Shown piece by piece: positions 34,670 through 43,544 of a stretch of DNA of 64,000 bases. Below the pieces are notes generated by a model. The model was not told the origin of the DNA. It saw only the letters and a list, made by a program, of their open reading frames with translations, and did not search any database. The stretch lies in the NCBI GenBank assembly GCA_002082585.1, contig CP020563.1, forward strand, positions 1,110,001 through 1,174,000. Reading direction: 5' to 3'. Position numbers and translations under genes: made by a program. Source of the DNA: Kitasatospora albolonga. GTDB lineage: Bacteria > Actinomycetota > Actinomycetes > Streptomycetales > Streptomycetaceae. How positions within the stretch are numbered: position 1 is the stretch's first letter; every line of letters begins with the position of its first letter.

Positions 34670-35029
34670 CTACGGGGCGGCGTGCAGGCGCAGGGTCCGT
34701 ACGCCGCCGCCGGTGAGCAGTTCAACGATGCGCTCCCCGGCGGGCTTGCGGACCGGGGCGGAGCACTCCGGGCAGGTGAAGGTGTAGAAGGTGGTGCGGC
34801 TGGTGGCGCCGATGGCCAGGCGCAGGGCTCCCGCCGCGAGCTCGAAGCGCCCGCGGCAGTCGGGGCAGGCCGCCCGGAACCGTACGGCGCCGGGTACGGG
34901 CACCGGGACGGGTCCGGTGCGGACGGCGGCCGTTCCGGAGCCCGCGGCCGACGGCCCGGTGCCGGTGGGCGGTCCGGTGCGGACGGCCGGGCCGGTGGGG
35001 GCGACGGGCGTCAGGTGCGTCGGGTGCAT
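34670..35029 (-). CDS. Small zinc-ribbon protein, hypothetical
   Basis: Of the 119 residues, the first 50 are Pro/Thr/Gly-rich. The rest has two CxxC pairs, CPDCRGRF and CPECSAPV, 27 residues apart, forming a likely zinc ribbon. It ends with a short beta-type segment (ERIVELLTGGGVRTLRLHAAP). I do not recognise a named family. It is 22 bases downstream of pafC and probably co-transcribed. A nucleic acid or protein-binding role is possible but not shown. Confidence 0.6.
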   Translation of the reverse strand: MHPTHLTPVAPTGPAVRTGPPTGTGPSAAGSGTAAVRTGPVPVPVPGAVRFRAACPDCRGRFELAAGALRLAIGATSRTTFYTFTCPECSAPVRKPAGERIVELLTGGGVRTLRLHAAP

Positions 35030-35051
35030 CTCGTCTCCGCTCCCGGCCCGC

Positions 35052-36008
35052 TCAGAGCGTCTCGTCGTACGCGGCGAGCGCCTCGCGGGCGGCCGTGCGG
35101 GCGCTCTCGGCCAGCTCGGGCGGGGTGACGATGCGGCCCTCGCCGCCGAGGCGCAGGGCGAGGCGGCGCAGCGAGGCCGGGTCGGGGGTGCGCAGGGTGA
35201 TGCGCAGTCCGCCGTCGGACAGCTCCTCGGCGCTGTCGTGCGGGTAGTACTCGGCGACCCACCGGCCGCCGGTGGTGACCTCGATGACGACCTCGGGGTC
35301 CTCGGCGGCGGGGTGGACGAGCCCTTCGGAGAGGTCGCGCAGCTCCAGTTCCGGCGGGGCGGCGGGGGCGTCCAGGAGGCGGATCTCGGCGACCCGGTCG
35401 AGCCGGAAGGTCCGGCGGGCCTCGGAGAGCCTGCACCAGCCCTCCATGTAGGTGTGGCCGACGGCGAAGAGCCGGATCGGGTCGACCTCGCGCTCGGTGA
35501 GTTCGTCGCGGGCGGGCGAGTAGTAGCGCAGCCAGAGGCGGCGGCGCTCGGAGATGGCCCGGTCGACGTCGGCGAAGACGCCGCCCTCGGACTCGAAGGT
35601 CACCGAGAGCCGGGAGCTGGCCGCGCCGGTCTCCCCGGCCGCCGTCTCCAGCTTGGCGGTGGCCCGGAGCAGGGCGTCCCGGTCGCTCTCGCGCAGTCCG
35701 GGCAGGGTCGCGACGGCGCGGGCGGCGACGAGCAGGGCGGTGGCCTCGTCGGCGGCGAGCCGCAGCGGCTCGGCCACGTCGTCCGGGTTGTGCCACCAGA
35801 TCCGGTCGCCGTCGGTGTCGATGTCGAGGAGGTCGCCGCCCCGGAAGCTGGTCCCGCACATGGGCAGCACATCGAGGTCGGAGATCAGCTCGTCCTCGGT
35901 GATGCCGAAGGCCCGTGCCACGTCCTGGACGTGGGCGCCGGGGCGCTCGCGCAGGTACGTCACCAGGGAGAGCATCCGGCGGGTCTGGTCGATCGCGTTC
36001 GTGGCCAT
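35052..36008 (-). CDS. pafC: WYL-domain transcriptional regulator PafC
   Basis: This 318-residue protein has an N-terminal winged helix (RRMLSLVTYLRERPGAHVQDVARAFGITEDELISDLDVL). The WYL domain (RRRLWLRYYSPARDELTEREVDPIRLFAVGHTYMEGWCRLSEARRTFRLDRVAEI) and the WCX extension follow. With PafB it forms the PafBC activator that turns on DNA-damage genes independently of LexA in mycobacteria. WYL domains bind single-stranded nucleic acid as inducer. It starts 19 bases after the pafB stop. The gene order pafB-pafC is the same in mycobacteria. Confidence 0.9.
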   Translation of the reverse strand: MATNAIDQTRRMLSLVTYLRERPGAHVQDVARAFGITEDELISDLDVLPMCGTSFRGGDLLDIDTDGDRIWWHNPDDVAEPLRLAADEATALLVAARAVATLPGLRESDRDALLRATAKLETAAGETGAASSRLSVTFESEGGVFADVDRAISERRRLWLRYYSPARDELTEREVDPIRLFAVGHTYMEGWCRLSEARRTFRLDRVAEIRLLDAPAAPPELELRDLSEGLVHPAAEDPEVVIEVTTGGRWVAEYYPHDSAEELSDGGLRITLRTPDPASLRRLALRLGGEGRIVTPPELAESARTAAREALAAYDETL

Positions 36009-36027
36009 CGCTGCGGTCCCTATGTCC

Positions 36028-36981
36028 TTAGTCCTTGGCCACGGCGCGCAGCCGGTCCACCACATCGGCCCGCAGATCGGCGGGGTCCTCCACGACGACG
36101 TCGGGCCCGAACTCGACGAGCCAGGCGTCGAGACCGTGCCCGTACGGGATCTCCAGCTCGTCCCAGCCGTCGCCGCGCTCCTTGACGGATATGGCCCGCG
36201 AGCGCAGCGGGTATCCGGCCCCGGCGCGGAGCCTGATCCGGGCGGTGCGGGTGGCGGTCTCACCGGCCCAGCTCTCCACGGTCTCGCGGACGGTGACGAC
36301 GTCGGGCACCTCGGCGGTGAAGGCCCCGGCGCGGGAGCGGACCTTGCCGGTGATGCGGGAGAGCCGGAAGACGCGTTCGGCGCCGCGGCCCCGGTCCCAG
36401 CCCGCGAGGTACCAGTGGCCGCGCCAGCATTCGAGGGTCCAGGGTTCGACCTGGCGCTGCACGGGGGCGGCGGAGTTGGCCTTGCGGTAGTCGAAGGTGA
36501 CCGGGCGACGGTCGCGGCAGGCGAGCATCAGGGGCTCGAAGGCCGCCTCGTGGACGGGGATACGGGGTTCGAGGGCGCTGTGCACCTCGTAGGCGTCCTC
36601 GGCCTCGGGCATACCGGCCGCGCGGAGCTTCTGGAGGGCGCCGCTGGCGGCCCCGGCGAGGCGGGCCTGCTGCCAGACCTTGGCGGCGAGGCCGAGGGCG
36701 GCGGCCTCCTCGGCGTCCAGGGTGATGGGGGGCAGCCGGTTGCTGTCGCGGCGGGCCAGATAGCCGGTGTCGCCGTCGAGGTTCTCGACGGTCTCGATGA
36801 CGAGGCCGAGTTCGCGGAGGTCGTCCTTGTCGCGCTCGAACATCCGGTTGAAGGAGTCGTCGGAGCCCGCTTCGAGATACGCCTCGATGGAGCCGCGGAG
36901 CTCACGCTTGCTGAGCGGGCGCCGGGTGCCCAGCAGACACAGCGCGAGGTTCATCAGCCGCTCGGCCTTGGCAATCGCCAT
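36028..36981 (-). CDS. pafB: WYL-domain transcriptional regulator PafB
   Basis: This 317-residue protein begins MAIAKAERLMNLALCLLGTRRPLSKRELRGSI with the winged helix. The WYL domain (DRRPVTFDYRKANSAAPVQRQVEPWTLECWRGHWYLAGWDRGRGAERVFRLSRI) and WCX part follow. It is the partner of PafC. It lies after the terminator at 37069-37102, so in this genome pafBC has its own promoter and is separated from pafA by two FKBP genes. In M. tuberculosis pafA-pafB-pafC are adjacent. Confidence 0.9.
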   Translation of the reverse strand: MAIAKAERLMNLALCLLGTRRPLSKRELRGSIEAYLEAGSDDSFNRMFERDKDDLRELGLVIETVENLDGDTGYLARRDSNRLPPITLDAEEAAALGLAAKVWQQARLAGAASGALQKLRAAGMPEAEDAYEVHSALEPRIPVHEAAFEPLMLACRDRRPVTFDYRKANSAAPVQRQVEPWTLECWRGHWYLAGWDRGRGAERVFRLSRITGKVRSRAGAFTAEVPDVVTVRETVESWAGETATRTARIRLRAGAGYPLRSRAISVKERGDGWDELEIPYGHGLDAWLVEFGPDVVVEDPADLRADVVDRLRAVAKD

Positions 36982-37068
36982 CGACGCCCTTTCTCCATGT
37001 GCTCTACGACCGTCGACCGTACCGCCCCGGGGTGTCCGGACCAAAGCGGGCCCGGGGACCGGACAGCG

Positions 37069-37102
37069 GTGAGGGCCCCCGCCGAGTGGCGGGGGCCCTC
37101 AC
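37069..37102 (-). terminator. Terminator after the FKBP gene
   Basis: A perfect 15-base stem (37069-37083 with 37088-37102) with loop GAGT. It lies 106 bases past the FKBP stop and 87 bases before the pafB start, so it isolates pafBC transcription from the FKBP genes. Confidence 0.8.
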
Positions 37103-37106
37103 TACT

Positions 37107-37217
37107 GACCGGAACGGGAACGTACGCGACCGGAACGGACCGGACCGTATGGCTCACACGACCGGAACGGAACAGACCACGTGGCTCACGTGACCGGAAC
37201 GGAACGGATCAGACCGA
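37107..37217. repeat. Cluster of four GACCGGAACGG repeats
   Basis: GACCGGAACGG (or GACCGGAACGGG) occurs at about 37107, 37129, 37160 and 37192, spaced 22, 31 and 32 bases. GGCTCAC (37150, 37182) is repeated in the longer units. They fill the region between the FKBP stop (37209) and its terminator hairpin. The last unit runs into the end of the FKBP gene. Confidence 0.6.
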
Positions 37218-37580
37218 GACCAGGTCGCAGACGAAGATCAGCGTCTCGCCCGGGGCGATGGCGCTGCCGGCGCCGCGGTCGCCGTACGCGAGGTGCGCGG
37301 GGATGGTCAGCTGGCGGCGGCCGCCGACCTTCATGCCCTGCACGCCCTGGTCCCAGCCGGGGATGACCTGACCGACACCCAGCTGGAAGGCCAGCGGCGT
37401 ACCGCGGTTCCAGGAGGCGTCGAACTCCTCGCCGGTGGAGAAGGCCACGCCCACGTAGTGGACCTGGACCCGGTCGCCGGCCTTGGCGACGGCGCCGTCG
37501 CCCTCCCAGATGTCCTTGATCTCCAGGTCGGCCGGCGGCTCGCCGCCCGGGAAGTCGATCTCGGGCTTCTCGATGCTCAC
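37209..37580 (-). CDS. FKBP-type peptidyl-prolyl cis-trans isomerase
   Basis: This 123-residue cytoplasmic protein is a single FKBP domain: VQVHYVGVAFSTGEEFDASW, FQLGVGQVIPGWDQGVQGMKVGGRRQLTIPAHLAYGDRGAG and TLIFVCDLVSV. The aromatic and Tyr pocket residues that form the active site are kept. It catalyses proline isomerisation in folding proteins. The GTG at 37580 gives the usual VSIEKPEIDFPGGEPP. It lies 138 bases downstream of the FKBP lipoprotein gene on the same strand. Confidence 0.93.
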   Translation of the reverse strand: MSIEKPEIDFPGGEPPADLEIKDIWEGDGAVAKAGDRVQVHYVGVAFSTGEEFDASWNRGTPLAFQLGVGQVIPGWDQGVQGMKVGGRRQLTIPAHLAYGDRGAGSAIAPGETLIFVCDLVSV

Positions 37581-37718
37581 TGAATTGCTCCTACGTAAAG
37601 AATCTTGCGGACAACCGAGCAAGTCTCGCACGGCCGGGTCACCGGTCGGACGGTGTCGGCCCGGACCATGCCGGACAGTACGGCCGTACGGAGTCGTGCC
37701 GGGTCGGGCCGAGTCGGG

Positions 37719-38699
37719 TCAGATCGTGTCGAGGATGTCCACGACGAAGACCAGGTTGTTCTTGGCCAGCTCGCTCGTCGGGCTGGCGCCGTAGGCCAGG
37801 TTCGGCGGGATGGTCAGCAGCACGCGGTCGCCGACGTTCTTGCCGACCAGGGCCTTGTCCCAGCCCTCGATGACGGCGTTGACGCCGATCGGGAAGACGG
37901 TCGCGCCGTTGTTGTCCCAGGAGGAGTCGAACTTCTTGCCGTCCTCCCACTTCACGCCCGTGTACTGGACGACGAGGCCCTCACCGGCCTTGACCTCGGC
38001 GCCGCCGCCCTTGATCAGCACCTGCTGCTGGAGGTCCTTCGGGGCCTTCTCGCCCTTCGGGATGGTGATCGTCGCGGCCTTCTGCGACGGGGCCTTCACC
38101 TCGGGCATACCGGCCTCGGAGGCCGCCTGGTCACCCTTGGCCTCGGCCTTCTTGTCGATCTTCTTGGCGTTCACGATGTCGATGACCCAGATCAGCGGGT
38201 CGGTGGGCTTGATCCCGAGGTCCGGGTTGAGCTGGTCCCCGACGATCCCCTGGGCGGTGCCCTCGATCTGGACGCGGCTGCCGACCTTCTGCCCGGCCAG
38301 GGCGTCGGTGATCTTGCTCGGCAGCATCGCCCCCGCCTGGCCGATCTCCTGCACGATCTGGGTCCGCGGAGCCTTGGCGTCGGTCCCCGGGCGCTGGGCC
38401 CAGGTGGAGCCGAGCGCCTCGATGTTCCCGGCGTAGTCCAGACGTACGGTGTCGCCCTTCTTGACCTCGGCGCCCTTGCCCGCCAGGACCTCGCTCACCA
38501 CGACGTCGTCGGACGCCTTGGCGTCGTCGGGCACGTCGATCTTGGGCTCGGCGCCGAACTTCCCGGACACCTTCGCGACGGCCCCCGACTTCTGCGCATC
38601 GGTGTCCTTGGAGTCGGACCCACCGCAGGCGGCGGTGAAGAGCAGAGCGGGTACGACCAGTGCCGCGGCGGCGCGCCGGGCAGTCTTTGTGGGGTTCAT
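37719..38699 (-). CDS. Lipoprotein with two FKBP-type isomerase domains
   Basis: In this 326-residue protein, the signal peptide ends in FTAAC with lipobox Cys25. Two FKBP units follow. The first (about 85-185: TVRLDYAGNIEALGSTWAQRPG...GSRVQIEGTAQG) is degenerate in the GYG/AYG region. The second (about 215-326: LVVQYTGVKWEDGKKFDSSW, AVIEGWDKALVGKNVGDRVLLTIPPNLAYG) is complete. It should fold secreted proteins at the outer face of the membrane. It lies between pafA and the single-domain FKBP gene. Confidence 0.9.
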   Translation of the reverse strand: MNPTKTARRAAAALVVPALLFTAACGGSDSKDTDAQKSGAVAKVSGKFGAEPKIDVPDDAKASDDVVVSEVLAGKGAEVKKGDTVRLDYAGNIEALGSTWAQRPGTDAKAPRTQIVQEIGQAGAMLPSKITDALAGQKVGSRVQIEGTAQGIVGDQLNPDLGIKPTDPLIWVIDIVNAKKIDKKAEAKGDQAASEAGMPEVKAPSQKAATITIPKGEKAPKDLQQQVLIKGGGAEVKAGEGLVVQYTGVKWEDGKKFDSSWDNNGATVFPIGVNAVIEGWDKALVGKNVGDRVLLTIPPNLAYGASPTSELAKNNLVFVVDILDTI

Positions 38700-38780
38700 C
38701 AGTCCAACTCGCGAGTAGGGGGTCCGGACAGTTCCTCCACTCTACGACTTCGCCCCAGTGGCACCGGTGGTACCGACACG

Positions 38781-38817
38781 GCTGTGCGCCGGAGCCGGTC
38801 CGGCTCCGGCGCACAGC
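38781..38817 (-). terminator. Terminator after pafA
   Basis: An 18-base perfect inverted repeat (38781-38798 with 38800-38817) meets almost without a loop, a 37-base near palindrome. It starts 23 bases past the pafA stop and 82 bases before the FKBP lipoprotein start. Confidence 0.75.
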
Positions 38818-38839
38818 GGCCCCCGGCGGGCCGGCCGGC

Positions 38840-40201
38840 TCACATCCCGGCGATGAGCTTCTCCACCCGCTCGTCCACGGAGCGGAAGGGGTCCTTGCAC
38901 AGCACCGTGCGCTGCGCCTGGTCGTTCAGCTTGAGGTGGACCCAGTCGACGGTGAAGTCCCGCCGCTGCTCCTGGGCCCTGCGGATGAAGTCGCCGCGCA
39001 GTCTCGCCCGGGTGGTCTGCGGGGGCACGGACTTGCCCTCGAAGATCTTCAGGTCGTTGCAGATGCGGGCGGTCTGGCCCTTCCTCTCCAGCAGGTAGAA
39101 GAGGCCGCGGCGGCGGTGGATGTCGTGGTAGGCGAGGTCTATCTGGGCGACCCGCGGGTTCGACATGGTCATGTTGTGCTTGGCCCGGTACCGCTCGATG
39201 AGCTTGTACTTCATGACCCAGTCGATCTCGGTGTCGATCCGGTCGAGGTCCTCGGCCTCGACGGCGTCGAGCGTACGGCCCCACAGCTCCAGGACCTGGT
39301 CGACGGTGCCGGTGCGGATGCCCCGGCGCTCGACGAAGTCCACGGCCTTCTCGTAGTACTCCCGCTGAACCTCGATGGCCGATGCCTCCCGGCCGCTGGC
39401 CAGGCGCACCTTGCGCCGGCCGGTGAGGTCGTGGCTGACCTCGCGGATGGCCCGGATCGGGTTCTCCAGGGTCAGGTCGCGCATCACCGTGCCCGCCTCG
39501 ATCATGCGCAGCACCAGGTCGGTGGCGCCGACCTTGAGGAGCATGGTCGTCTCGGACATGTTCGAGTCGCCGACGATGACGTGGAGGCGGCGGTAGCGCT
39601 CCGCGTCGGCGTGGGGTTCGTCGCGGGTGTTGATGATCGGCCGGGAGCGGGTGGTCGCAGAGCTGACGCCCTCCCAGATGTGCTCGGCGCGCTGGCTGAC
39701 GCAGTAGACGGCTCCGCGCGGGGTCTGGAGCACCTTGCCCGCCCCGCAGATGAGCTGACGGGTGACGAGGAAGGGGATGAGGATGTCCGCGAGCCGGGAG
39801 AATTCTCCGTGCCGGGCCACGAGGTAGTTCTCGTGGCACCCGTAGGAGTTTCCCGCCGAGTCGGTGTTGTTCTTGAAGAGATAGACGTCGCCCGCGATTC
39901 CCTCCTCGTGCAGGCGGCGTTCGGCGTCGACGAGCAGGCCCTCGAGAATGCGCTCGCCGGCCTTGTCGTGCGTGACCAGTTCGGTCACGTTGTCGCATTC
40001 CGGGGTTGCGTATTCCGGATGCGATCCCACGTCGAGGTAGAGGCGGGCGCCGTTCCGCAGAAAGACATTGCTGCTGCGGCCCCATGACACGACACGGCGG
40101 AAGAGGTAGCGCGCCACTTCGTCAGGTGACAGTCGGCGCTGTCCCCTGAACGTGCACGTGACGCCGTACTCGTTCTCCAGCCCGAAAATGCGGCGGTCCA
40201 T
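38840..40201 (-). CDS. pafA: Pup-protein ligase PafA
   Basis: This 453-residue carboxylate-amine ligase of the glutamine-synthetase-like fold begins [16 protein letters not shown], whose Glu residues bind Mg-ATP. The catalytic Asp57 lies in [40 protein letters not shown] and [14 protein letters not shown] are further family blocks. PafA uses ATP to join the C-terminal Glu of Pup to substrate lysines. It lacks the insertion after residue 40 seen in its paralogue Dop, also in this window. The gene stands 9 bases after the MFS transporter stop on the same strand. Confidence 0.95.
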   Translation of the reverse strand: MDRRIFGLENEYGVTCTFRGQRRLSPDEVARYLFRRVVSWGRSSNVFLRNGARLYLDVGSHPEYATPECDNVTELVTHDKAGERILEGLLVDAERRLHEEGIAGDVYLFKNNTDSAGNSYGCHENYLVARHGEFSRLADILIPFLVTRQLICGAGKVLQTPRGAVYCVSQRAEHIWEGVSSATTRSRPIINTRDEPHADAERYRRLHVIVGDSNMSETTMLLKVGATDLVLRMIEAGTVMRDLTLENPIRAIREVSHDLTGRRKVRLASGREASAIEVQREYYEKAVDFVERRGIRTGTVDQVLELWGRTLDAVEAEDLDRIDTEIDWVMKYKLIERYRAKHNMTMSNPRVAQIDLAYHDIHRRRGLFYLLERKGQTARICNDLKIFEGKSVPPQTTRARLRGDFIRRAQEQRRDFTVDWVHLKLNDQAQRTVLCKDPFRSVDERVEKLIAGM

Positions 40202-40210
40202 GACTGAACA

Positions 40211-41470
40211 TTACGCCTTACGGCCGGTGCTGAAACCGGGTTCGACAGCACCGTTTCGATCATTTTCCGATCCCGCCACAACGTCAGGGGTGCGTACGGG
40301 AGCCGCGAGGACCTTCCCGGTGGCCAGCAGGACCACCAGGGCGGCCACTCCCCCGGCCCCCGCGACCGCGAAGCTCCAGGCGGTCGAGCCGAGCTCGACG
40401 GCCGGTCCGGCGACGGCCGTTCCGGCTGCCGCGCCGACGCCGAAGGTGGTGACGAGCCAGGAGAACGCCTCGGTCACCGTGCCGCGCGGGGCGTGCCGGT
40501 CCACCACGAGGAACGAGCAGGCGATGGCCGGGGCGAGGAAGACACCGGCGAGGGCGGCGAGGGCGGCCATCACGGGTACCGAGGGGGTGAGCGTCAGCGG
40601 CAGGTAGCCGAGTGCCAGGAGGCCGACGACGACCCGCAGCCGCCGCTCGGGCGCACCGGCCCACTGCCGTGCCCCGTAGGCCAGGCCCCCGATGAGGGCG
40701 CCGAGGCCGAGCGCGGCCATCAGCCAGCCGTACACCGACTCCCGGCCGTGGTCGTCCGCGTAGGCCACACCGGCCACCGTGATGGAGCCGAGCGCGAGCC
40801 CGACGAAGAAGAACGCGCCGAGCAGGGCGAGGAGTCCGGGCGAGCGCAGGGCGCCGAGCCAGTGCGCCTCGCGGGGTGCGGAGCGCCAGGCGCGCGAGGG
40901 CTCCGACAGGACGACCGACAGCGCGCCCAGGACGCCGATGGCGTTGATGACGAGCAGGGCGGCGGCCGGGGACCAGAGCGAGACCAGGAGCGTCACCAGG
41001 AGGGGCCCGACGGTGAACATGATCTCCTGCGCCACGGCGTCCATGGCGTACGCGCGGTGCACCTGGTCCTCGCGCTTCAGCACGCTGGGCCACAGGGCCC
41101 GCAGCCCGCCCTCCAGGGGCGGGGTGGCGACTCCGGCGAGGACCACGGCGGCGTACGCCAGTGGGAGCGAGCCGAGCCCGGCGACGGCGAACAGGGCCAT
41201 GCCGAGCGCGGAGAGCACGGCGGCCGGGAACTGGACGCGCGGCTGCCCGTACAGGTCGACGGCGCGGCCGAGCAGCGGCTGCCCCACGGCGGTGGCGAGC
41301 CCGTACGCGGCGGCCAGGGCACCGGCCAGGGTGTAGCTGCCGCCCTCGGCGCGGGTGAACAGCACGATCGCGATATGGGCGGTGCCGTTGGGCAGCCGCC
41401 CCACCAGGGTGCCCGTCAGCAACCGGGCGGCATGCCGCGCCCGGAGGATGTCCAGATATCCCGCGGCCAT
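40211..41470 (-). CDS. MFS transporter
   Basis: This 419-residue major facilitator protein has twelve hydrophobic segments. It opens ARHAARLLTGTLVGRLPNGTAHIAIVLFTRAEGGSYTLAGALAAAYGLATAVGQPLLGRAVDLYGQPRVQ; the last part is the loop 2-3 signature (G..DR.G.R) in modified form. The substrate is unknown. The ATG at 41470 follows GGAAGGG. It is divergent from a LacI-type regulator with an inverted repeat in the gap. It runs on toward pafA, which begins 9 bases later, so pafA may be partly expressed from this promoter. Confidence 0.85.
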   Translation of the reverse strand: MAAGYLDILRARHAARLLTGTLVGRLPNGTAHIAIVLFTRAEGGSYTLAGALAAAYGLATAVGQPLLGRAVDLYGQPRVQFPAAVLSALGMALFAVAGLGSLPLAYAAVVLAGVATPPLEGGLRALWPSVLKREDQVHRAYAMDAVAQEIMFTVGPLLVTLLVSLWSPAAALLVINAIGVLGALSVVLSEPSRAWRSAPREAHWLGALRSPGLLALLGAFFFVGLALGSITVAGVAYADDHGRESVYGWLMAALGLGALIGGLAYGARQWAGAPERRLRVVVGLLALGYLPLTLTPSVPVMAALAALAGVFLAPAIACSFLVVDRHAPRGTVTEAFSWLVTTFGVGAAAGTAVAGPAVELGSTAWSFAVAGAGGVAALVVLLATGKVLAAPVRTPDVVAGSENDRNGAVEPGFSTGRKA

Positions 41471-41512
41471 TCCCGCCACCCTTCCGCCGGACGGCCGCAC
41501 CGCCCGAGGTTT

Positions 41513-41539
41513 TACGTATAACGTCGAGGTTCATACGTA
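41513..41539. promoter_or_regulatory. Operator in MFS/LacI gap
   Basis: TACGTAT (41513-41519) and ATACGTA (41533-41539) form an inverted repeat over 13 bases, and each arm contains the palindrome TACGTA. It lies in the 132-base divergent region and is the only AT-rich patch there. It is a probable site for the adjacent LacI-family protein. Confidence 0.55.
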
Positions 41540-41602
41540 CCATGTGCGCAGTCCGCGGGTCCACCTCGCGGCGTCGAGGAACCATCGCGCACGGAGGCCC
41601 GA

Positions 41603-42637
41603 GTGACCGACCCGCACCAGCCCGCTCCGCCCCGGCCCACCAGTCGCGACGTGGCCCGCGCGGCGGGCGTCTCGCAGGCGACGGTCTCGCTGGTGCTGGC
41701 TGAGAAGTGGCCGGGCCGGGTGTCCGAGGCCACGGCTCAGCGGGTCCGGGAGTGCGCGGCGGAGCTCGGCTACCGGCCCAATCTGGCCGCCCGCAGTCTG
41801 CGGCTCGGCAGCACCAGGACCGCGCTGCTGGTGGTCCCGGCGCTCACCAACGAGTTCTTCGCCCGCGTCCACACCGGGGCCGCCGCCGTCGCCGCCGAGC
41901 ACGACTTCGGCGTGGTGCTCTACCCCTCGCCGGACGGCACGGGCCCGGCCCGGGACCCGTTCGCCTCGGCCCGCGCCTCGCTGGACGGGGTGATCGCCTC
42001 CTCGATGGCCTCCGACGCGCTGAGCGCCCTGCACGGGGCGGAGCTGCCGCTCGTGATGCTGGACAGCGACCCGGCCGGTACGGACGCGGCGGCCCAGGTG
42101 AACCTGGACATCGCCGACGGCATGCGCCAGGTGGCGGACCACCTCCTGGGCCTCGGCCACCGCCGTTTCGTGCATCTGGCGTCCGCCGTCGACACCTGGA
42201 CGTTCGCGGTCCGGGCCGAGGCGCTGCGGGAGGCGGTGGGCGCGGTGCCGGGCGCCTCGGTGCGTACGGTACGGGCTGCGCTCGACGTACGGGCCGGGCG
42301 GGAAGCCGCCGAACAGGCGCTGGCCGTGGCCGGGGAGCGGCCCACCGCGCTCGTCTGCGACGACGACATCCTGGCGGCCGGTGCCTGCAAGGCGGCCCGA
42401 CGGCTGGGGCTGCGCGTACCGGACGACCTCTCGGTCACCGGCTTCGACGACCTCGCCCTGGCCACCGCGCTCGAACCGGAGCTGACCACCGTGCAGCTGC
42501 CCGCCGAGCAGGTCGGGGAGCGGGGCATGGCGGCGCTGCTCGCCGTGCTGGACGGCCGCGAAGCCGATGGGGGCAGCCTGCCGGTGCGGCTGGTCGTCCG
42601 TGGCTCCACGGCGCCGCCGCCCGCGTCCCCGGCATGA
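41603..42637 (+). CDS. LacI family transcriptional regulator
   Basis: The 344-residue protein has the helix-turn-helix and hinge helix at the start (TSRDVARAAGVSQATVSLVLAEKWPGRVSEATAQRVRECAAELGYRPNLAARSLR). The sugar-binding-like core domain follows (ALLVVPALTNEFFARVHTGAAAVAAEHDFGVVLY...DDLSVTGFDDLALATALEPELTTVQLP). It should bind the inverted repeat in the divergent gap and control the MFS transporter. The gene ends against prcA with a shared terminator. Confidence 0.9.
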   Translation: MTDPHQPAPPRPTSRDVARAAGVSQATVSLVLAEKWPGRVSEATAQRVRECAAELGYRPNLAARSLRLGSTRTALLVVPALTNEFFARVHTGAAAVAAEHDFGVVLYPSPDGTGPARDPFASARASLDGVIASSMASDALSALHGAELPLVMLDSDPAGTDAAAQVNLDIADGMRQVADHLLGLGHRRFVHLASAVDTWTFAVRAEALREAVGAVPGASVRTVRAALDVRAGREAAEQALAVAGERPTALVCDDDILAAGACKAARRLGLRVPDDLSVTGFDDLALATALEPELTTVQLPAEQVGERGMAALLAVLDGREADGGSLPVRLVVRGSTAPPPASPA

Positions 42638-42640
42638 CGG

Positions 42641-42668
42641 ATGTCCCCGGGCCGGGGCCCGGGGACAT
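42641..42668. terminator. Bidirectional terminator between lacI-type gene and prcA
   Basis: A 13-base perfect inverted repeat (42641-42653 with 42656-42668) lies in the 45-base gap between two convergent genes, so it ends both the proteasome operon and the regulator transcript. Confidence 0.75.
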
Positions 42669-42682
42669 CAGGGACGTGCTGT

Positions 42683-43486
42683 CTACTCCTCGGTGGAGGC
42701 GGAGGAGCTGCCGGTGCCGGTGTCCGTGCCGGTCGCGCCGTTCTCCTCGGTGTCGGACGGGGCGTCCGTCGGGGTGGCGGCCGCCGCTTCCGCCTCCAGC
42801 AGCCGGGTCAGCTGGCGGCCGACGATCCGCTTGAACTTGCGCTGCTGGGGCCGCGTACGGTCCAGCACCGCGACTTCGAGACGCTCGGCGGGAATCTCCC
42901 GCTCCCCGCCGCCCGGCTCCCGGGAGAGCGCCTGGACGGCCAGCTTGAGCGCCTCGGCGAGCGTCATGCCGTCGCGGTGGCGCTGGTCCAGGAAGCTGCT
43001 GATCTGCTCGGCGTTGCCGCCGACCGCGACCGAGCCGTGCTCGTCCACGATCGAACCGTCGTGCGGCAGCCGGTAGATCTGGTCGCCCTCGGGGGCGGTG
43101 CCGACCTCGGCGACGACGAGCTCCACCTCGTACGGCTTCTCGGCCGCGCTGGAGAAGATGGTGCCGAGCGTCTGGGCGTAGACGTTGGCCAGCCCACGGG
43201 CCGTCACATCGTCACGGTCGTAGGTGTATCCGCGGAGGTCGGCGTAGCGCACGCCGCCGATGCGGAGGTTCTCGTACTCGTTGTACTTGCCGGCGGCGGC
43301 GAAGCCGATCCGGTCATAGATCTCGCTGAACTTGTGCAGCGCGCGGGACGGGTTCTCGCCGACGAACACAATGCCGTCGGCGTACTGCAGCACAACGAGG
43401 CTGCGACCACGGGCGATGCCCTTGCGGGCGTACTCCGCCCGGTCGGCCATGGCCTGCTGGGGTGAGACATAGAACGGCGTCGACAC
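42683..43486 (-). CDS. prcA: Proteasome subunit alpha
   Basis: This 267-residue alpha subunit begins [45 protein letters not shown]. The N-terminal segment is the gate of the 20S core. It has no catalytic Thr and forms the outer rings, to which Arc docks by its C-terminal tail. The last 30 residues are an acidic Ser/Thr/Gly tail, also seen in other Streptomyces alpha subunits. The GTG start lies 58 bases after the prcB stop. It is the final gene of the arc-dop-pup-prcB-prcA group. Confidence 0.95.
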   Translation of the reverse strand: MSTPFYVSPQQAMADRAEYARKGIARGRSLVVLQYADGIVFVGENPSRALHKFSEIYDRIGFAAAGKYNEYENLRIGGVRYADLRGYTYDRDDVTARGLANVYAQTLGTIFSSAAEKPYEVELVVAEVGTAPEGDQIYRLPHDGSIVDEHGSVAVGGNAEQISSFLDQRHRDGMTLAEALKLAVQALSREPGGGEREIPAERLEVAVLDRTRPQQRKFKRIVGRQLTRLLEAEAAAATPTDAPSDTEENGATGTDTGTGSSSASTEE

Positions 43487-43544
43487 CGGCTATCCGTCCC
43501 TTCCTGTCAGTGACGAGTGCATCTCGAAAAGGCTCGGAGTCCGG

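Noticed and set aside
37107..37217. CRISPR-like array of GACCGGAACGG units
   Set aside because: Units are too short, spacing is irregular, spacers are themselves similar, and no cas gene is present.
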